From Streptomyces sp. JHA26 (lineage in GTDB: Bacteria > Actinomycetota > Actinomycetes > Streptomycetales > Streptomycetaceae): DNA of 64,000 bases. How positions within the stretch are numbered: the stretch's first letter is position 1; every line of letters starts with the position of its first letter. Shown one piece after another: positions 8,018 through 16,063 of this stretch. The notes below the pieces were generated by a model that saw only the letters and a program-made list of their open reading frames with translations, was not told the DNA's origin and ran no database searches. The stretch lies in contig NZ_BDJC01000035.1 of the NCBI RefSeq assembly GCF_002005565.1, positions 1 through 64,000 on the forward strand, given 5' to 3'. Both the position numbers and the translations under genes were made by a program.

Positions 8018-9106
8018 ATGGAGACTCCGGTATTCGAGGAAGTCGATCCCGTGAGCGACTGCGACTGCCCCGGGTGCCGGCACTGGCGCAGCGTCCTGCC
8101 GCACTCCCGGGCCGGCCGGGCCCCGGCCCATCCGGCCGCCCACCGCGTCCTCGCCGTCGCCACCGCGGCCACCGCCGCCGCCGCTCTTGGCGCGGGCCAG
8201 GCGGCGGCGGCCCCGGCCGCCCACGCCCTCCACCGGCCCGGCGTCCCCGCGGGCGAGGAGAGCGACACCCCGCAGGGGCTCCGGGCCCCGCTGCACGGCC
8301 CGGCGGGCCGCCCCGCGAGTCCCGCGGCCGGTACGAAGCTGCCCGCGATCACCCGTACGGACATCATCGCGCGGGCCAGGAAGTGGGTCACCGCGAAGGT
8401 GCCCTACAGCACGTCCTCCTTCTGGTCCGACGGTTACCGGCAGGACTGCTCGGGCTACGTGTCGATGGCCTGGAAACTGCCCACGAACGAATGGACCGGG
8501 AGCCTCGGCGCCTTCGCGGACCGGATCACCGAGGAGGAGCTCCAGCCCGGCGACATCCTGCTCTTCCACAACGCGTCCCACCCGCGGGCGGGCTCCCACG
8601 TGGTGATCTTCGGCGGCTGGACGGACGGCACGCGCACCTCCTACACGGCCTACGAGCAGACCTCGCCGCACACCCGCAAGCTGTCCACGCCCTACGCCTA
8701 CTGGAGCAACTCCGCCAAGTACCTCCCCTACCGCTACAAGGGGGTGACGGACGGCACGACGTCCGCGGCGGGCGGTACGACGTCCACCGCGGCGGGTGAG
8801 GCGGTGCCCGCGACGGGCGGCACGGCGTCCGCCGCGGCGGGTGGGGCGGTGCCCGCCTCGCACGGGGTGCCCGGCTATCCGGGCCGGGCGATGTTCCGCC
8901 CCGGCGCGGACAACCCGTATGTCACCCGGCTCGGCGAACAACTGGTGAGGAAAGGATTCGGCACGTACTACACGAGCGGACCGGGACCGCGCTGGGGCGA
9001 GGCGGACCGGCGGAACGTCGAGGCCTTCCAACGTGCCCAGGGCTGGCGCGGGGGCGCGGCGGACGGCTGCCCGGGCCCGGAGACCTGGCGACGGCTCTTC
9101 TCGTGA
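8018..9106 (+). CDS. Secreted NlpC/P60-like peptidase with C-terminal peptidoglycan-binding domain
   Basis: A 362-aa protein. Unusually, about 40 residues including a cysteine cluster (CDCPGC, 15-20) precede the hydrophobic signal segment (about 44-68). A C40-like papain-fold domain follows, with Cys144 in DCSGY and His194 in GSHVV, so catalysis looks intact. Residues 243-282 are a low-complexity Thr/Ala/Gly linker with imperfect repeats. Residues 290-362 resemble a peptidoglycan-binding domain (VTRLGEQLVRKGF and VEAFQRAQGW). The likely role is cleavage or remodelling of cell-wall peptides outside the cell. The ATG at 8018 has a good GAGGGG RBS; the longer reading from 7925 lacks one. Confidence 0.82.
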   Translation: METPVFEEVDPVSDCDCPGCRHWRSVLPHSRAGRAPAHPAAHRVLAVATAATAAAALGAGQAAAAPAAHALHRPGVPAGEESDTPQGLRAPLHGPAGRPASPAAGTKLPAITRTDIIARARKWVTAKVPYSTSSFWSDGYRQDCSGYVSMAWKLPTNEWTGSLGAFADRITEEELQPGDILLFHNASHPRAGSHVVIFGGWTDGTRTSYTAYEQTSPHTRKLSTPYAYWSNSAKYLPYRYKGVTDGTTSAAGGTTSTAAGEAVPATGGTASAAAGGAVPASHGVPGYPGRAMFRPGADNPYVTRLGEQLVRKGFGTYYTSGPGPRWGEADRRNVEAFQRAQGWRGGAADGCPGPETWRRLFS

Positions 9107-9175
9107 CCGGCCCCCCGGGGTCACCGTTCGTGATCACCCGTTCATGACGCATCTGGCGCGGAGGCTGGAGCACGC

Positions 9176-10393
9176 ATGAGTACGACCTCTTCGACGACAC
9201 CTTCGACCACCCCGGAGCCGGCACCGGTCCCGGAGCCGGCATCGGCACCGGTTCCGGAAGCGGCCCCGGCACCGGCTCCGGCTCCCGCCCCGGCTCCCGG
9301 GCCCGGTGGCCCGGTGGAGGGTGCGGCCCGGCCCACGCGGATCATCCACAACGAGGCGACCACCGAGATCCCGGTCCACCTCCTGTTCCGGGACGACCCC
9401 GCCCCGTCGCCGGTGCCGCTGCGGCCCGCGGTCGTCGGCCGCCGGCAGGGCACGGGGGAGCAGCCGCGGTTGCGGCGCCCCACCGCGGCGCGGCCCCGGC
9501 CCGTGGCCACGGTCGACCCGGAACTGTCGGAGCGTCCGGCCCGGGTGCTGCCCGGCGCGGCCGGTGTGGTCGCGGGTGTCTGCGGAGCGGTGGGCTGCGC
9601 GGTCACCTCCTGGTGGGCCGGAATCGTGCCGCCGCTCGCCGCCGAGGCGCTGGGGCTGCCGGCGCGGGCGGGCGCCGGGCCCGGTCCCGCGCAGTGGGCG
9701 GCGTACGTGGCCGCCGGGACGCTGGGGCTGTTCGGCTTCGGCGGGCTGGCCCGGGGCCGGACCGGGCAGGCGTGGGTGCTCGGCCTGTTCGGCCGCTACC
9801 GGGGGACCGTCCGGCGCACCGGCCTGATGTGGGTGAACCCGCTGTTCCTGCGCCGCCGGGTCGACGTGCGGCTGCGGCACTGGCGCAGCGAGCCGATGCC
9901 CGCGGCCGACGGCAACGGCGTCCCGCTGAGGACGGTGACGCTGGTGGTCTGGCGGGTGCGGGACACCGTGCGGGCCACGCTGGGCGTCGAGGACCACGAG
10001 GCGTACCTGCGCGAGTGCGTCGAGGCGGCGCTGGCCCGGGTCCCGGTGGAGCCGGCCGGCACGGTCCGCGGCGCGGCGGACGTGGCGGGGGAGACGCTGA
10101 CCCGGCTGGTGGCGGCGGACGCGGCGCCGGTCGGCCTGGAGGTGTTCTCGGTGCGGCCGGTCCGGGTGGAGTACGCCCCGGAGGTGGCCGCCGCGATGCA
10201 CCGGCGCCGGATCGCCGCGCTGGACGCGGCGCAGCGGGCGAGCGTGCTCACCTCGGTCGTGGACTCGGTGGAGGACACGGTGACCCGGCTGACGATGCGC
10301 GGGCTGGTGGAACTCGACGACTACGAGCGCAAGGTGCTGGTGAAGGACCTGACGGTGGCGTTCTGCGCGGGACGGGGTGAGCCGGGGGTGTGA
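9176..10393 (+). CDS. SPFH/Band-7 domain membrane protein
   Basis: A 405-aa protein that starts with a Pro/Ala/Glu-rich low-complexity region (about 8-45). A basic stretch and two hydrophobic segments (about 125-150 and 175-195) follow, then a Band-7-like domain from about 205. Features of that domain are VNPLFLRRRVDVRLRH, the TVTLVVWRVRD strand and the long helix before DDYERKVLVKD. SPFH proteins organise membrane microdomains or scaffold proteases. No partner gene is obvious nearby. The ATG at 9176 has GGAG 4-8 bases upstream. Confidence 0.78.
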   Translation: MSTTSSTTPSTTPEPAPVPEPASAPVPEAAPAPAPAPAPAPGPGGPVEGAARPTRIIHNEATTEIPVHLLFRDDPAPSPVPLRPAVVGRRQGTGEQPRLRRPTAARPRPVATVDPELSERPARVLPGAAGVVAGVCGAVGCAVTSWWAGIVPPLAAEALGLPARAGAGPGPAQWAAYVAAGTLGLFGFGGLARGRTGQAWVLGLFGRYRGTVRRTGLMWVNPLFLRRRVDVRLRHWRSEPMPAADGNGVPLRTVTLVVWRVRDTVRATLGVEDHEAYLRECVEAALARVPVEPAGTVRGAADVAGETLTRLVAADAAPVGLEVFSVRPVRVEYAPEVAAAMHRRRIAALDAAQRASVLTSVVDSVEDTVTRLTMRGLVELDDYERKVLVKDLTVAFCAGRGEPGV

Positions 10394-10489
10394 GCGGGGC
10401 CGGGGTGGAGCCCGAGCGGGACCGGGGCGGGTCCCGGACCGGGTTTCCCATTGGTATGGACATGGTCAATCCACGGCCATAACCTGTGA

Positions 10490-10505
10490 CTTGGTCTAGA
10501 CCAAG
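10490..10505. promoter_or_regulatory. DasR-type operator (dre) upstream of the LPMO gene
   Basis: A 16-bp perfect palindrome, CTTGGTCTAGACCAAG, has the core TGGTCTAGACCA at 10492-10503. This equals the consensus dre bound by DasR, the GlcNAc-responsive GntR repressor of chitin-use genes. It lies 44 bases before the LPMO start codon. A poorer match (TTGGTATGGACAT) lies about 40 bases further upstream at 10451. Confidence 0.82.
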
Positions 10506-10548
10506 AAAGTTCGCTGCACTTCCCTCCCCACGTCACAGGAGAAGCAGT

Positions 10549-11154
10549 ATGCGCACAAGGACCAAGCTGTCCGCCGCCGCGGTGGGCATCGCGACCACCG
10601 GCGCCCTGGTGCTCTCGTCCGCCGGCGCCAGCGGCCACGGCTACACCGACCTCCCCGTCAGCCGGCAGAAGGTGTGCCAGAACGGCACCGTCACCGGCTG
10701 CGGCTCCATCCAGTGGGAGCCGCAGAGCGTCGAGGGACCCAAGGGCTTCCCGGCCGCCGGACCGGCCGACGGGAAGATCTGCTCCGCGGGGCACGGCACG
10801 TTCGCCTCGCTCGACGCCCCCCGGCAGCCCAACGGCCAGGCGTGGCCGACCACCAAGGTGAACGGCGGACAGAGCTACACCTTCCGCTGGCAGTTCACCG
10901 CCCGGCACGCCACGACCGACTTCCGGTACTACGTCACCAAGCCGGGCTGGAACCAGGACCACGCCCTGTCCCGGTCCGACCTCAACCTCACGCCGTTCTT
11001 CACGGTGCCCTACGGCGGCAAGCAGCCGCCGGCCACGCTCTCCCACAGCGGCACGCTGCCGTCCGGGCTGAGCGGGCACCACGTGATCCTGTCGGTGTGG
11101 ACGGTCGCCGACACGGGCAACGCGTTCTACGCCTGCTCGGACGTGACCTTCTGA
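10549..11154 (+). CDS. lpmP: Secreted AA10 lytic polysaccharide monooxygenase (LpmP-like)
   Basis: A 201-aa precursor. The Sec signal ends in SAGASG, so the mature protein begins with His30, the first ligand of the copper histidine brace. The second brace histidine is His120 in TARHAT, and the axial aromatic is Phe193 in NAFYACSDV. Cysteines at 43, 51, 78 and 196 suit two disulfides. It is a single AA10 domain with no carbohydrate-binding module. AA10 enzymes cut crystalline chitin or cellulose oxidatively. In S. lividans an LPMO near glxA-cslA (LpmP) acts with them at hyphal tips. The dre site upstream predicts chitin/GlcNAc control. The ATG follows AGGAGAAG. Confidence 0.9.
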   Translation: MRTRTKLSAAAVGIATTGALVLSSAGASGHGYTDLPVSRQKVCQNGTVTGCGSIQWEPQSVEGPKGFPAAGPADGKICSAGHGTFASLDAPRQPNGQAWPTTKVNGGQSYTFRWQFTARHATTDFRYYVTKPGWNQDHALSRSDLNLTPFFTVPYGGKQPPATLSHSGTLPSGLSGHHVILSVWTVADTGNAFYACSDVTF

Positions 11155-11171
11155 CGGCCTTCCGCACGAAG

Positions 11172-11201
11172 GAGGGCCCCTCGCGTGTGCGAGGGGCCCT
11201 C
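11172..11201. terminator. Terminator between lpmP and tRNA-Lys copy 2
   Basis: Perfect 13-bp arms (11172-11184 and 11189-11201) are followed by TTCT. The hairpin serves the LPMO gene on the plus strand and the tRNA on the minus strand. Confidence 0.8.
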
Positions 11202-11206
11202 TTCTG

Positions 11207-11280
11207 TGCGCCGCCAGGGACTCGAACCCCGGACCCGCTGATTAAGAGTCAGCTGCTCTAACCAACTGAGCTAGCGGCGC
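11207..11280 (-). tRNA. tRNA-Lys (anticodon CTT), copy 2
   Basis: The mature sequence is identical to the copy at 7745-7818: the same acceptor, the CTT anticodon and no encoded CCA. The 3' flank (TGTGCGCCGCC on the plus strand) is also shared. The 5' flank differs from the other two copies. Confidence 0.96.
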
Positions 11281-11378
11281 ATGACTCCCGCCTTCCGCTT
11301 CCCGCGGTCGGCGACGAGGAAAATACTACCTGGTCCTCAGGGGTGCTCACGACCACCGGTCACGCGGACCGGATCGGC

Positions 11379-12137
11379 CTAGAGCGCCAGCGGCAGCAGG
11401 ACCCGTGCCGCGCCCCGGTTCAGGGCGTCCGCGGCCCGCCGCAGCCGGTGCGCGTGCGCGACGGGCAGGGACAGGGCCAGGCAGCCCGCGGCGGAACCGG
11501 CCGTCAGCGGCACGGCCGCGCAGACCGTGCCCACCGCGTACTCCTGGAGGTCGAGCACGGGCACCGTGGGCGGCTGCGACTCCAGCCGGGACAGCAGCAG
11601 GCGGTCGCTCGTGATCGTGCGGGAGGTCAGCCGGGCCATCCGGTGCCGGGCGAGGTGGTCGCGGCGCCCGGCGTGGTCCAGCTGGGTCAGCAGGCTCTTG
11701 CCGACCGCGGTGGCGTGCGCCGAGACGCGGAAGTCCACCCACTCGTTCACCCGGGGAGCGGCCGGACTGTCGGCGTACTGGGTGACGCTGACCTCGCCGT
11801 CGACGTACCGGCTGAGGTAGACGGCGGCGCCCACCGAGTCGCGCAGCCGGTCCAGGGTGTGCTGGAGCGTGTCGCGCAGGGCCTCCTCGCGGCCGTGCGC
11901 CGAGCCCAGGCGGGCCAGGGCCGCGCCCGTGACGCAGGTCCCGTCGGCGGTCTGCTCGACGTAGCCCTCGCGGCGCAGCATGCGCAGGAGCGGGGTCAGC
12001 CGCTCCCGGCCGAGGCCGGACTGCCGGGCGAGTTCGGTGTCGGTGATTCCGGTGCTGTGCCGCGCCACCGTCTCCAGGACGCGCAGGGCGTCCTGGACCG
12101 AGTGGTACGACGCGGTCGGCTTGTGCTGCAGCGCCAC
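11379..12137 (-). CDS. IclR-type transcriptional regulator
   Basis: A 252-aa regulator. An N-terminal winged HTH (about 8-75, with DTELARQSGLGRERLTPLLRML) is followed by an effector domain of IclR type. That domain shows VSAHATAVGKSLL and a late AVPLTAGSAAGCLALSLP segment. The GTG start at 12137 with a GGGGAG RBS is preferred; longer readings run into Pro/Arg-rich nonsense. It lies downstream of the ehu-type transporter operon on the same strand, so it may sense that system's substrate. This is inference from position. Confidence 0.75.
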   Translation of the reverse strand: MALQHKPTASYHSVQDALRVLETVARHSTGITDTELARQSGLGRERLTPLLRMLRREGYVEQTADGTCVTGAALARLGSAHGREEALRDTLQHTLDRLRDSVGAAVYLSRYVDGEVSVTQYADSPAAPRVNEWVDFRVSAHATAVGKSLLTQLDHAGRRDHLARHRMARLTSRTITSDRLLLSRLESQPPTVPVLDLQEYAVGTVCAAVPLTAGSAAGCLALSLPVAHAHRLRRAADALNRGAARVLLPLAL

Positions 12138-12283
12138 GGTGGTCTCCCCCTGCGCTCGCTTCGAAGGCCCTGGTCCGGACAGCGGGTCCTCCTCACGATA
12201 GCCGCCGGGCGGCCCCCGCAGAGGGGACGTCGGCGAGAACGCGGGCCTCCCGGCCGTGGCGCCGACCCTCTGGCACATGCCAG

Positions 12284-12334
12284 GGGCCTGCCCCGTCGCC
12301 CCGGCCTCGGGCGTCGGGGCGTCGGGGCAGGCCC
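12284..12334. terminator. Terminator at the end of the ehu operon
   Basis: Twelve-base arms (12284-12295 and 12323-12334) pair perfectly 6 bases beyond the ehuA stop. The 27-base loop is itself G/C-rich. Confidence 0.55.
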
Positions 12335-12339
12335 TGTTC

Positions 12340-13152
12340 TCACAGCACCGCGCTGAGGAACTCCCGGGTCCGGTCGTGCTCCGGCTCGCTGAAGATCTTC
12401 TCCGGCGCACCGGCCTCGATGACCCGTCCCGAGTCGAACATCAGGACCTGGTCCGAGATGTCCCGGGCGAAGTTCATCTCGTGGGTCACGCAGAGCATGG
12501 TGATGTCGGTGCTGCGCGCGATGTCCCGCAGCAGGTCGAGGACGCCGGCGACCAGCTCCGGGTCCAGCGCGGAGGTCACCTCGTCCAGCAGCAGCACCTT
12601 GGGCCGCATCGCCAGCGCCCGGGCGATCGCCACCCGCTGCTGCTGGCCGCCGGAGAGCTGGGCCGGGCGGGCGTCGCACTTGTCGGCCAGGCCCACCATG
12701 TCGAGCAGGCCCTTGGCGCGCTCCACCGCCTCGTCCCTGGACATGCCGAGCACGGTGACCGGCGCCTCGGTGATGTTGCGCAGCACGCTCATGTTCGGGA
12801 ACAGGTTGAACTGCTGGAACACCATCCCGATCTGCTTGCGGGCCTCGCGGCGCTCCTTCTCGGTCGCCGGGAAGAGCTTCTGCCCGTCCACGGTGATGGT
12901 GCCCTCGTCGGGCTTGAGCAGCGTCATCAGCAGCCGCAGGATCGTCGTCTTGCCCGACCCGGACGGACCGATCAACGTGACGTGCTTGCCCGCGTCGACG
13001 GAGAAGTCCAGGTGGTCGAGGACGGTGTTGTCCCCGAACCGCTTGGTGACCTGCTCCAGGCGGATCAGCTCGCCGGTGCTGCGCTCGGGACTCTTCTCGG
13101 GATGGGGGAGGGTGTCAGTGGGCAAGGCGTCGCTCCAGGGCTCGCAGGGCAA
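12340..13152 (-). CDS. ehuA: ABC transporter ATPase, EhuA-like (ectoine/polar amino acid family)
   Basis: A 270-aa ATPase of the polar-amino-acid uptake class. Walker A is GPSGSGKTT (about 63-71), the Q-loop follows in VFQQFNLF, the signature is LSGGQQQR, Walker B is VLLLDEVTSALD, and the H-loop is CVTHEM. It energises the EhuCD permease. The ATG at 13152 overlaps ehuD by 38 bases. A TTG at 13125 with GGAG upstream is an alternative start that would remove nine residues. The operon order is ehuB, ehuC, ehuD, ehuA, read on the minus strand. Confidence 0.85.
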   Translation of the reverse strand: MPCEPWSDALPTDTLPHPEKSPERSTGELIRLEQVTKRFGDNTVLDHLDFSVDAGKHVTLIGPSGSGKTTILRLLMTLLKPDEGTITVDGQKLFPATEKERREARKQIGMVFQQFNLFPNMSVLRNITEAPVTVLGMSRDEAVERAKGLLDMVGLADKCDARPAQLSGGQQQRVAIARALAMRPKVLLLDEVTSALDPELVAGVLDLLRDIARSTDITMLCVTHEMNFARDISDQVLMFDSGRVIEAGAPEKIFSEPEHDRTREFLSAVL

Positions 13153-13765
13153 GGGAGGCCAGGTAGGAGACGATGACGAAGGCCACGCCGATCACCGTCA
13201 GGGGCTCGGTGAACTGGAAGTTCTGCTGGGAGAACAGCCGTGCCTCGCCGAGCATCTCCAGCACCGTGATCGCCATCAGCAGCGGCGTGTCCTTCAGCAT
13301 CGAGATCACGTAGTTGCCGAGGGCGGGCACCACCCGGCGGACGGCCTGCGGCAGGATCACCGCGGTCCACGTCCGCCCGAGCGGCAGGTTCAGCGCCGTC
13401 GCGGCCTCCCACTGGCCGACCGGCACCGCCTCGATGCCGGCCCGGTAGACCTGCATCGTGTACGTCGAGTAGTGCAGGCCGATGCCGATCACGCCGGTGG
13501 TCAGCGCCGAGGCGGTCACGCCCCACTCGGGCAGCACGTAGAAGAGGAAGAACAGCTGGACCAGCAGCGGGGTGTTGCGCACGAACTCCGTGACCACCCC
13601 GACCGGCCAGGTCACCCAGCGCGAGGGCACCCGCATCAGCAGCGCCCACACCAGGCCCAGCGCGAAGGAGATCAGCGAGCCGAGCACCAGGATCTGCAGG
13701 GTGACCAGCAGGCCGTCCCAGAAGTGCGGCATGAACTCGGAGACCGCGTTCCAGTCCCACGTCAT
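13115..13765 (-). CDS. ehuD: ABC transporter permease, EhuD-like
   Basis: A 216-aa inner-membrane permease of the HisM/GlnP type with about five transmembrane segments. The EAA loop is EAATALNLPLGRTWTAVILP (about 138-157), which docks the ATPase. The opening MTWDWNAVSEFMPHFWDGL resembles EhuD proteins. The start overlaps the ehuC stop as ATGA. Confidence 0.85.
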   Translation of the reverse strand: MTWDWNAVSEFMPHFWDGLLVTLQILVLGSLISFALGLVWALLMRVPSRWVTWPVGVVTEFVRNTPLLVQLFFLFYVLPEWGVTASALTTGVIGIGLHYSTYTMQVYRAGIEAVPVGQWEAATALNLPLGRTWTAVILPQAVRRVVPALGNYVISMLKDTPLLMAITVLEMLGEARLFSQQNFQFTEPLTVIGVAFVIVSYLASLALRALERRLAH

Positions 13766-14466
13766 CGGGCACCCCCGATCCCGGCCGGCTCAGGGGCGAC
13801 GGTCCTCCCCTTCGGGACCGCCTTCCCGACGCCCGCCTTCAGCTTCTTCTCCAGACCGCGCATCCCCCGCGTGAGCAGGAAGGCGATCACGAAGTAGATC
13901 AGCAGGACGTACGTGTAGATCTCCGCGCTCTCCTGGAGCGCCAGGCGCACCAGGTTGCCGCTGAAGGCCAGGTCGCCCATGCCCATGATCGACACCAGGG
14001 CGGTGCCCTTGAGCAGCTCGATCAGCAGGTTGGAGAAGGGCGGGATCATCTCCGGCACCGCCTGCGGCAGCAGGATCAGCCTCATCCGCTGCCAGGGCGT
14101 GAAGCTCAGGGCGATGCCGCCCTCCTGCTGTGCCGGGTCCACCGCGGCGAGCGCGCCGCGCACGATCTCGGAGCCGTACGCCCCGTAGGTCAGGCCCAGC
14201 GCCAGCGTGCCCGCCCACATCGGCACCAGCTGCCAGCCGAAGGCCGGCGGCAGCACGAAGAACACCCAGAAGATCATCACCAGCGCGGAGGTGCCGCGGA
14301 ACACCTCGGTGTAGAAGCCCGCGAGGAAGCGGACGATCCACAGCCGGTGGGTGCGCGCGACGCCGACCACGAAGGAGACGGCGGTCGCCAGCAGCGCGCT
14401 GAAGAAGAGCAGCTGGACCGTGACCCAGACGCCCCGCAGTACGAGTTCCCACAGTCCGGATGTCAT
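13762..14466 (-). CDS. ehuC: ABC transporter permease, EhuC-like
   Basis: A 234-aa permease with five or so membrane spans and an EAA-like loop beginning EGGIALSFTPWQRMRLILLP. The ATG at 14466 overlaps the ehuB stop in an ATGA and has AAGGAG upstream, so I prefer it to the GTG nine bases earlier. The C-terminus carries a Lys/Pro-rich tail. Confidence 0.85.
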   Translation of the reverse strand: MTSGLWELVLRGVWVTVQLLFFSALLATAVSFVVGVARTHRLWIVRFLAGFYTEVFRGTSALVMIFWVFFVLPPAFGWQLVPMWAGTLALGLTYGAYGSEIVRGALAAVDPAQQEGGIALSFTPWQRMRLILLPQAVPEMIPPFSNLLIELLKGTALVSIMGMGDLAFSGNLVRLALQESAEIYTYVLLIYFVIAFLLTRGMRGLEKKLKAGVGKAVPKGRTVAPEPAGIGGAR

Positions 14467-15392
14467 CCGCCGCACAGCTCCTTCGCGGTCAGATCGGTCA
14501 TCTCGTCCTCGGTGAACCCGAACGGCTTGAGGATGCGGAGCAGTTCACCGCTCTCCTTGAGCTTGCGGAGCTCGACGTTGAAGGCGTCCCGCAGATTGGT
14601 CTCGGTCGGCCGGAAGGCGAAACCACCGCCGTCGACGTGCGGCTTGCCGCCCACGAGCGGCTTGAACGCCTCCGTCACCTCGGCCTTGCTCGACTTCTTC
14701 ACCACCTCGCGGGTGGTCAGCGCCGTACCCGCGAAGACGTCCACGCGCCCGGCCTCGACGGCGTTGAGACCGGCCACCTGGTCGGGGACGATCAGGATGT
14801 CGCCCTCCTCGTACCCGGCCTCCACCGCGTACTGGATCTCGGCGTAGCCGGTGCCGGTCGCGAACCTGGCCTTCTTCTCCACGACGTCCTGGTAGTTGCG
14901 CAGGCCCAGCGGGTTGCCCTTGCGCACGATGAAGGAGTCGAGCATCTGGTAGTCGGGGTCGGAGAAGACGACCTGCTCGCAGCGGTCCGGGTTGATGTAC
15001 ATCCCCGCCGCCACGACGTCGAACTGCTGCGACGCCAGCCCCGGGATGAGGGAGCCGAACTCCGTCGGCACCGGCTGCACCCGGTCCACCCCGAGCCGCT
15101 TGAAGACGACCTTCGCCAGCTCCGGCGCCTCGCCGGTCAGCTCCCCGTTCTTGTCGATGTACCCGAAGGGGATCTCGCCCGCGATGCCGAGCCGGGCCAC
15201 GCCCTGCGCCCGCAGCCGGTCGAGCAGGTCACCACCCTTCACGTCGGACGCGGTGGCGACCCGCGAGCAGCCGGCGGCCCCCAGTGCGCCGAGCGCCGCG
15301 ACCCCCGCGAGCAGCGTTCGGCGAGTGGGCCCCGAACTCCCGGGCCTTCGGACGGATATGCCCCATGGAGGGGTTCTGTGTGGTGGAGCCAT
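14463..15392 (-). CDS. ehuB: Substrate-binding lipoprotein, EhuB-like (ectoine/hydroxyectoine family)
   Basis: A 309-aa periplasmic-binding-type lipoprotein. A twin-arginine-like stretch (TRRTLLAG) precedes the lipobox GAAGC near residue 42. Family signatures strongly recall EhuB: GEIPFGYIDKNGELTGEAPE, then FGSLIPGLASQQFDVVAAGMY and INPDRCEQVVFSDP. The product should capture ectoine or a related cyclic or amide amino acid. The classical ectoine-degradation genes (doeA/eutD hydrolase and doeB/eutE deacetylase) are not next to it; an amidase, DUF3830 and AMDase-family genes are, so the true ligand is open. The start is uncertain: the ATG at 15392 gives a normal signal peptide but a weak RBS, and the frame is open to 15461. 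Confidence 0.78.
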   Translation of the reverse strand: MAPPHRTPPWGISVRRPGSSGPTRRTLLAGVAALGALGAAGCSRVATASDVKGGDLLDRLRAQGVARLGIAGEIPFGYIDKNGELTGEAPELAKVVFKRLGVDRVQPVPTEFGSLIPGLASQQFDVVAAGMYINPDRCEQVVFSDPDYQMLDSFIVRKGNPLGLRNYQDVVEKKARFATGTGYAEIQYAVEAGYEEGDILIVPDQVAGLNAVEAGRVDVFAGTALTTREVVKKSSKAEVTEAFKPLVGGKPHVDGGGFAFRPTETNLRDAFNVELRKLKESGELLRILKPFGFTEDEMTDLTAKELCGG

Positions 15393-15499
15393 GGGCGCGC
15401 AGCTACCCGAAGCCCCGAAGGTTATGCCGATCTTTTTCGGTCCGATACGTCGGCCTGCCACCCTTGACCTCGGCGCCCCGGCCCACTGCCATGGAGGGC

Positions 15500-15994
15500 A
15501 TGGCCGATCGCTACATCGAAGTCTCGCTGGTCACCCGCGGAATCACGTGCACGGCCCGACTGCTGGACGAACGGGCCCCGCTCACCTGCGCGGCCGTCTG
15601 GAACGCGCTCCCCCTGGCCGGCGACGTGTACCACGCCAAATACGCCCGTAACGAGATCTACGCCCTCTTCCCGCCCTTCGCGGCGGAGGAGCCACCGCTG
15701 GAGAACCCGACCGTCACGCCCATCCCGGGCGACCTGTGCTATTTCGCCTTCGCGGGCGCCGAGTTGGGCACCAGGGCGTACGGCTACGACCGCGAGGTCC
15801 ACCCCGGCACCACCCTCGTCGACCTGGCCCTGTTCTACGAGCGCAACAACCTGCTGCTCAACGGCGACGTCGGCTGGGTACCGGGCACCGTATGGGGCGA
15901 GGTCGTCGAGGGCCTGCCCCCGATGGCCGAGTCCTGCAACGACCTGTGGCGCACGGGAGCAGCGGGAGAAACCCTGAGCTTCCGCCGCAGGTAG
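15500..15994 (+). CDS. DUF3830 family protein (cyclophilin-like fold)
   Basis: A 164-aa soluble protein matching DUF3830 as I know it: an N-terminal RYIEVSLVTRGI strand, a middle PGDLCYFAF motif and a YDREVHPGTTLVDLALFYERN segment. No catalytic role is established for the family. It often lies beside amidases and AMDase/EutA-type genes, as here. It is divergent from ehuB and convergent with the amidase. There are two ATGs (15491 and 15500). GGAGG sits between them, very close to the second, so the start is not certain. Confidence 0.7.
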   Translation: MADRYIEVSLVTRGITCTARLLDERAPLTCAAVWNALPLAGDVYHAKYARNEIYALFPPFAAEEPPLENPTVTPIPGDLCYFAFAGAELGTRAYGYDREVHPGTTLVDLALFYERNNLLLNGDVGWVPGTVWGEVVEGLPPMAESCNDLWRTGAAGETLSFRRR

Positions 15995-16063
15995 CCGCGG
16001 GCAGGGGAGGCGCCCCGTCAGCGCCGGGCCGCGCACCCCACGCCCGGCCCACGCCCACGCCGG

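Noticed and set aside
15464..15500. TTGACC near 15474 as the promoter of the DUF3830 gene
   Set aside because: At normal spacing the -10 would fall inside the start codon region, and no TA-rich hexamer is there.
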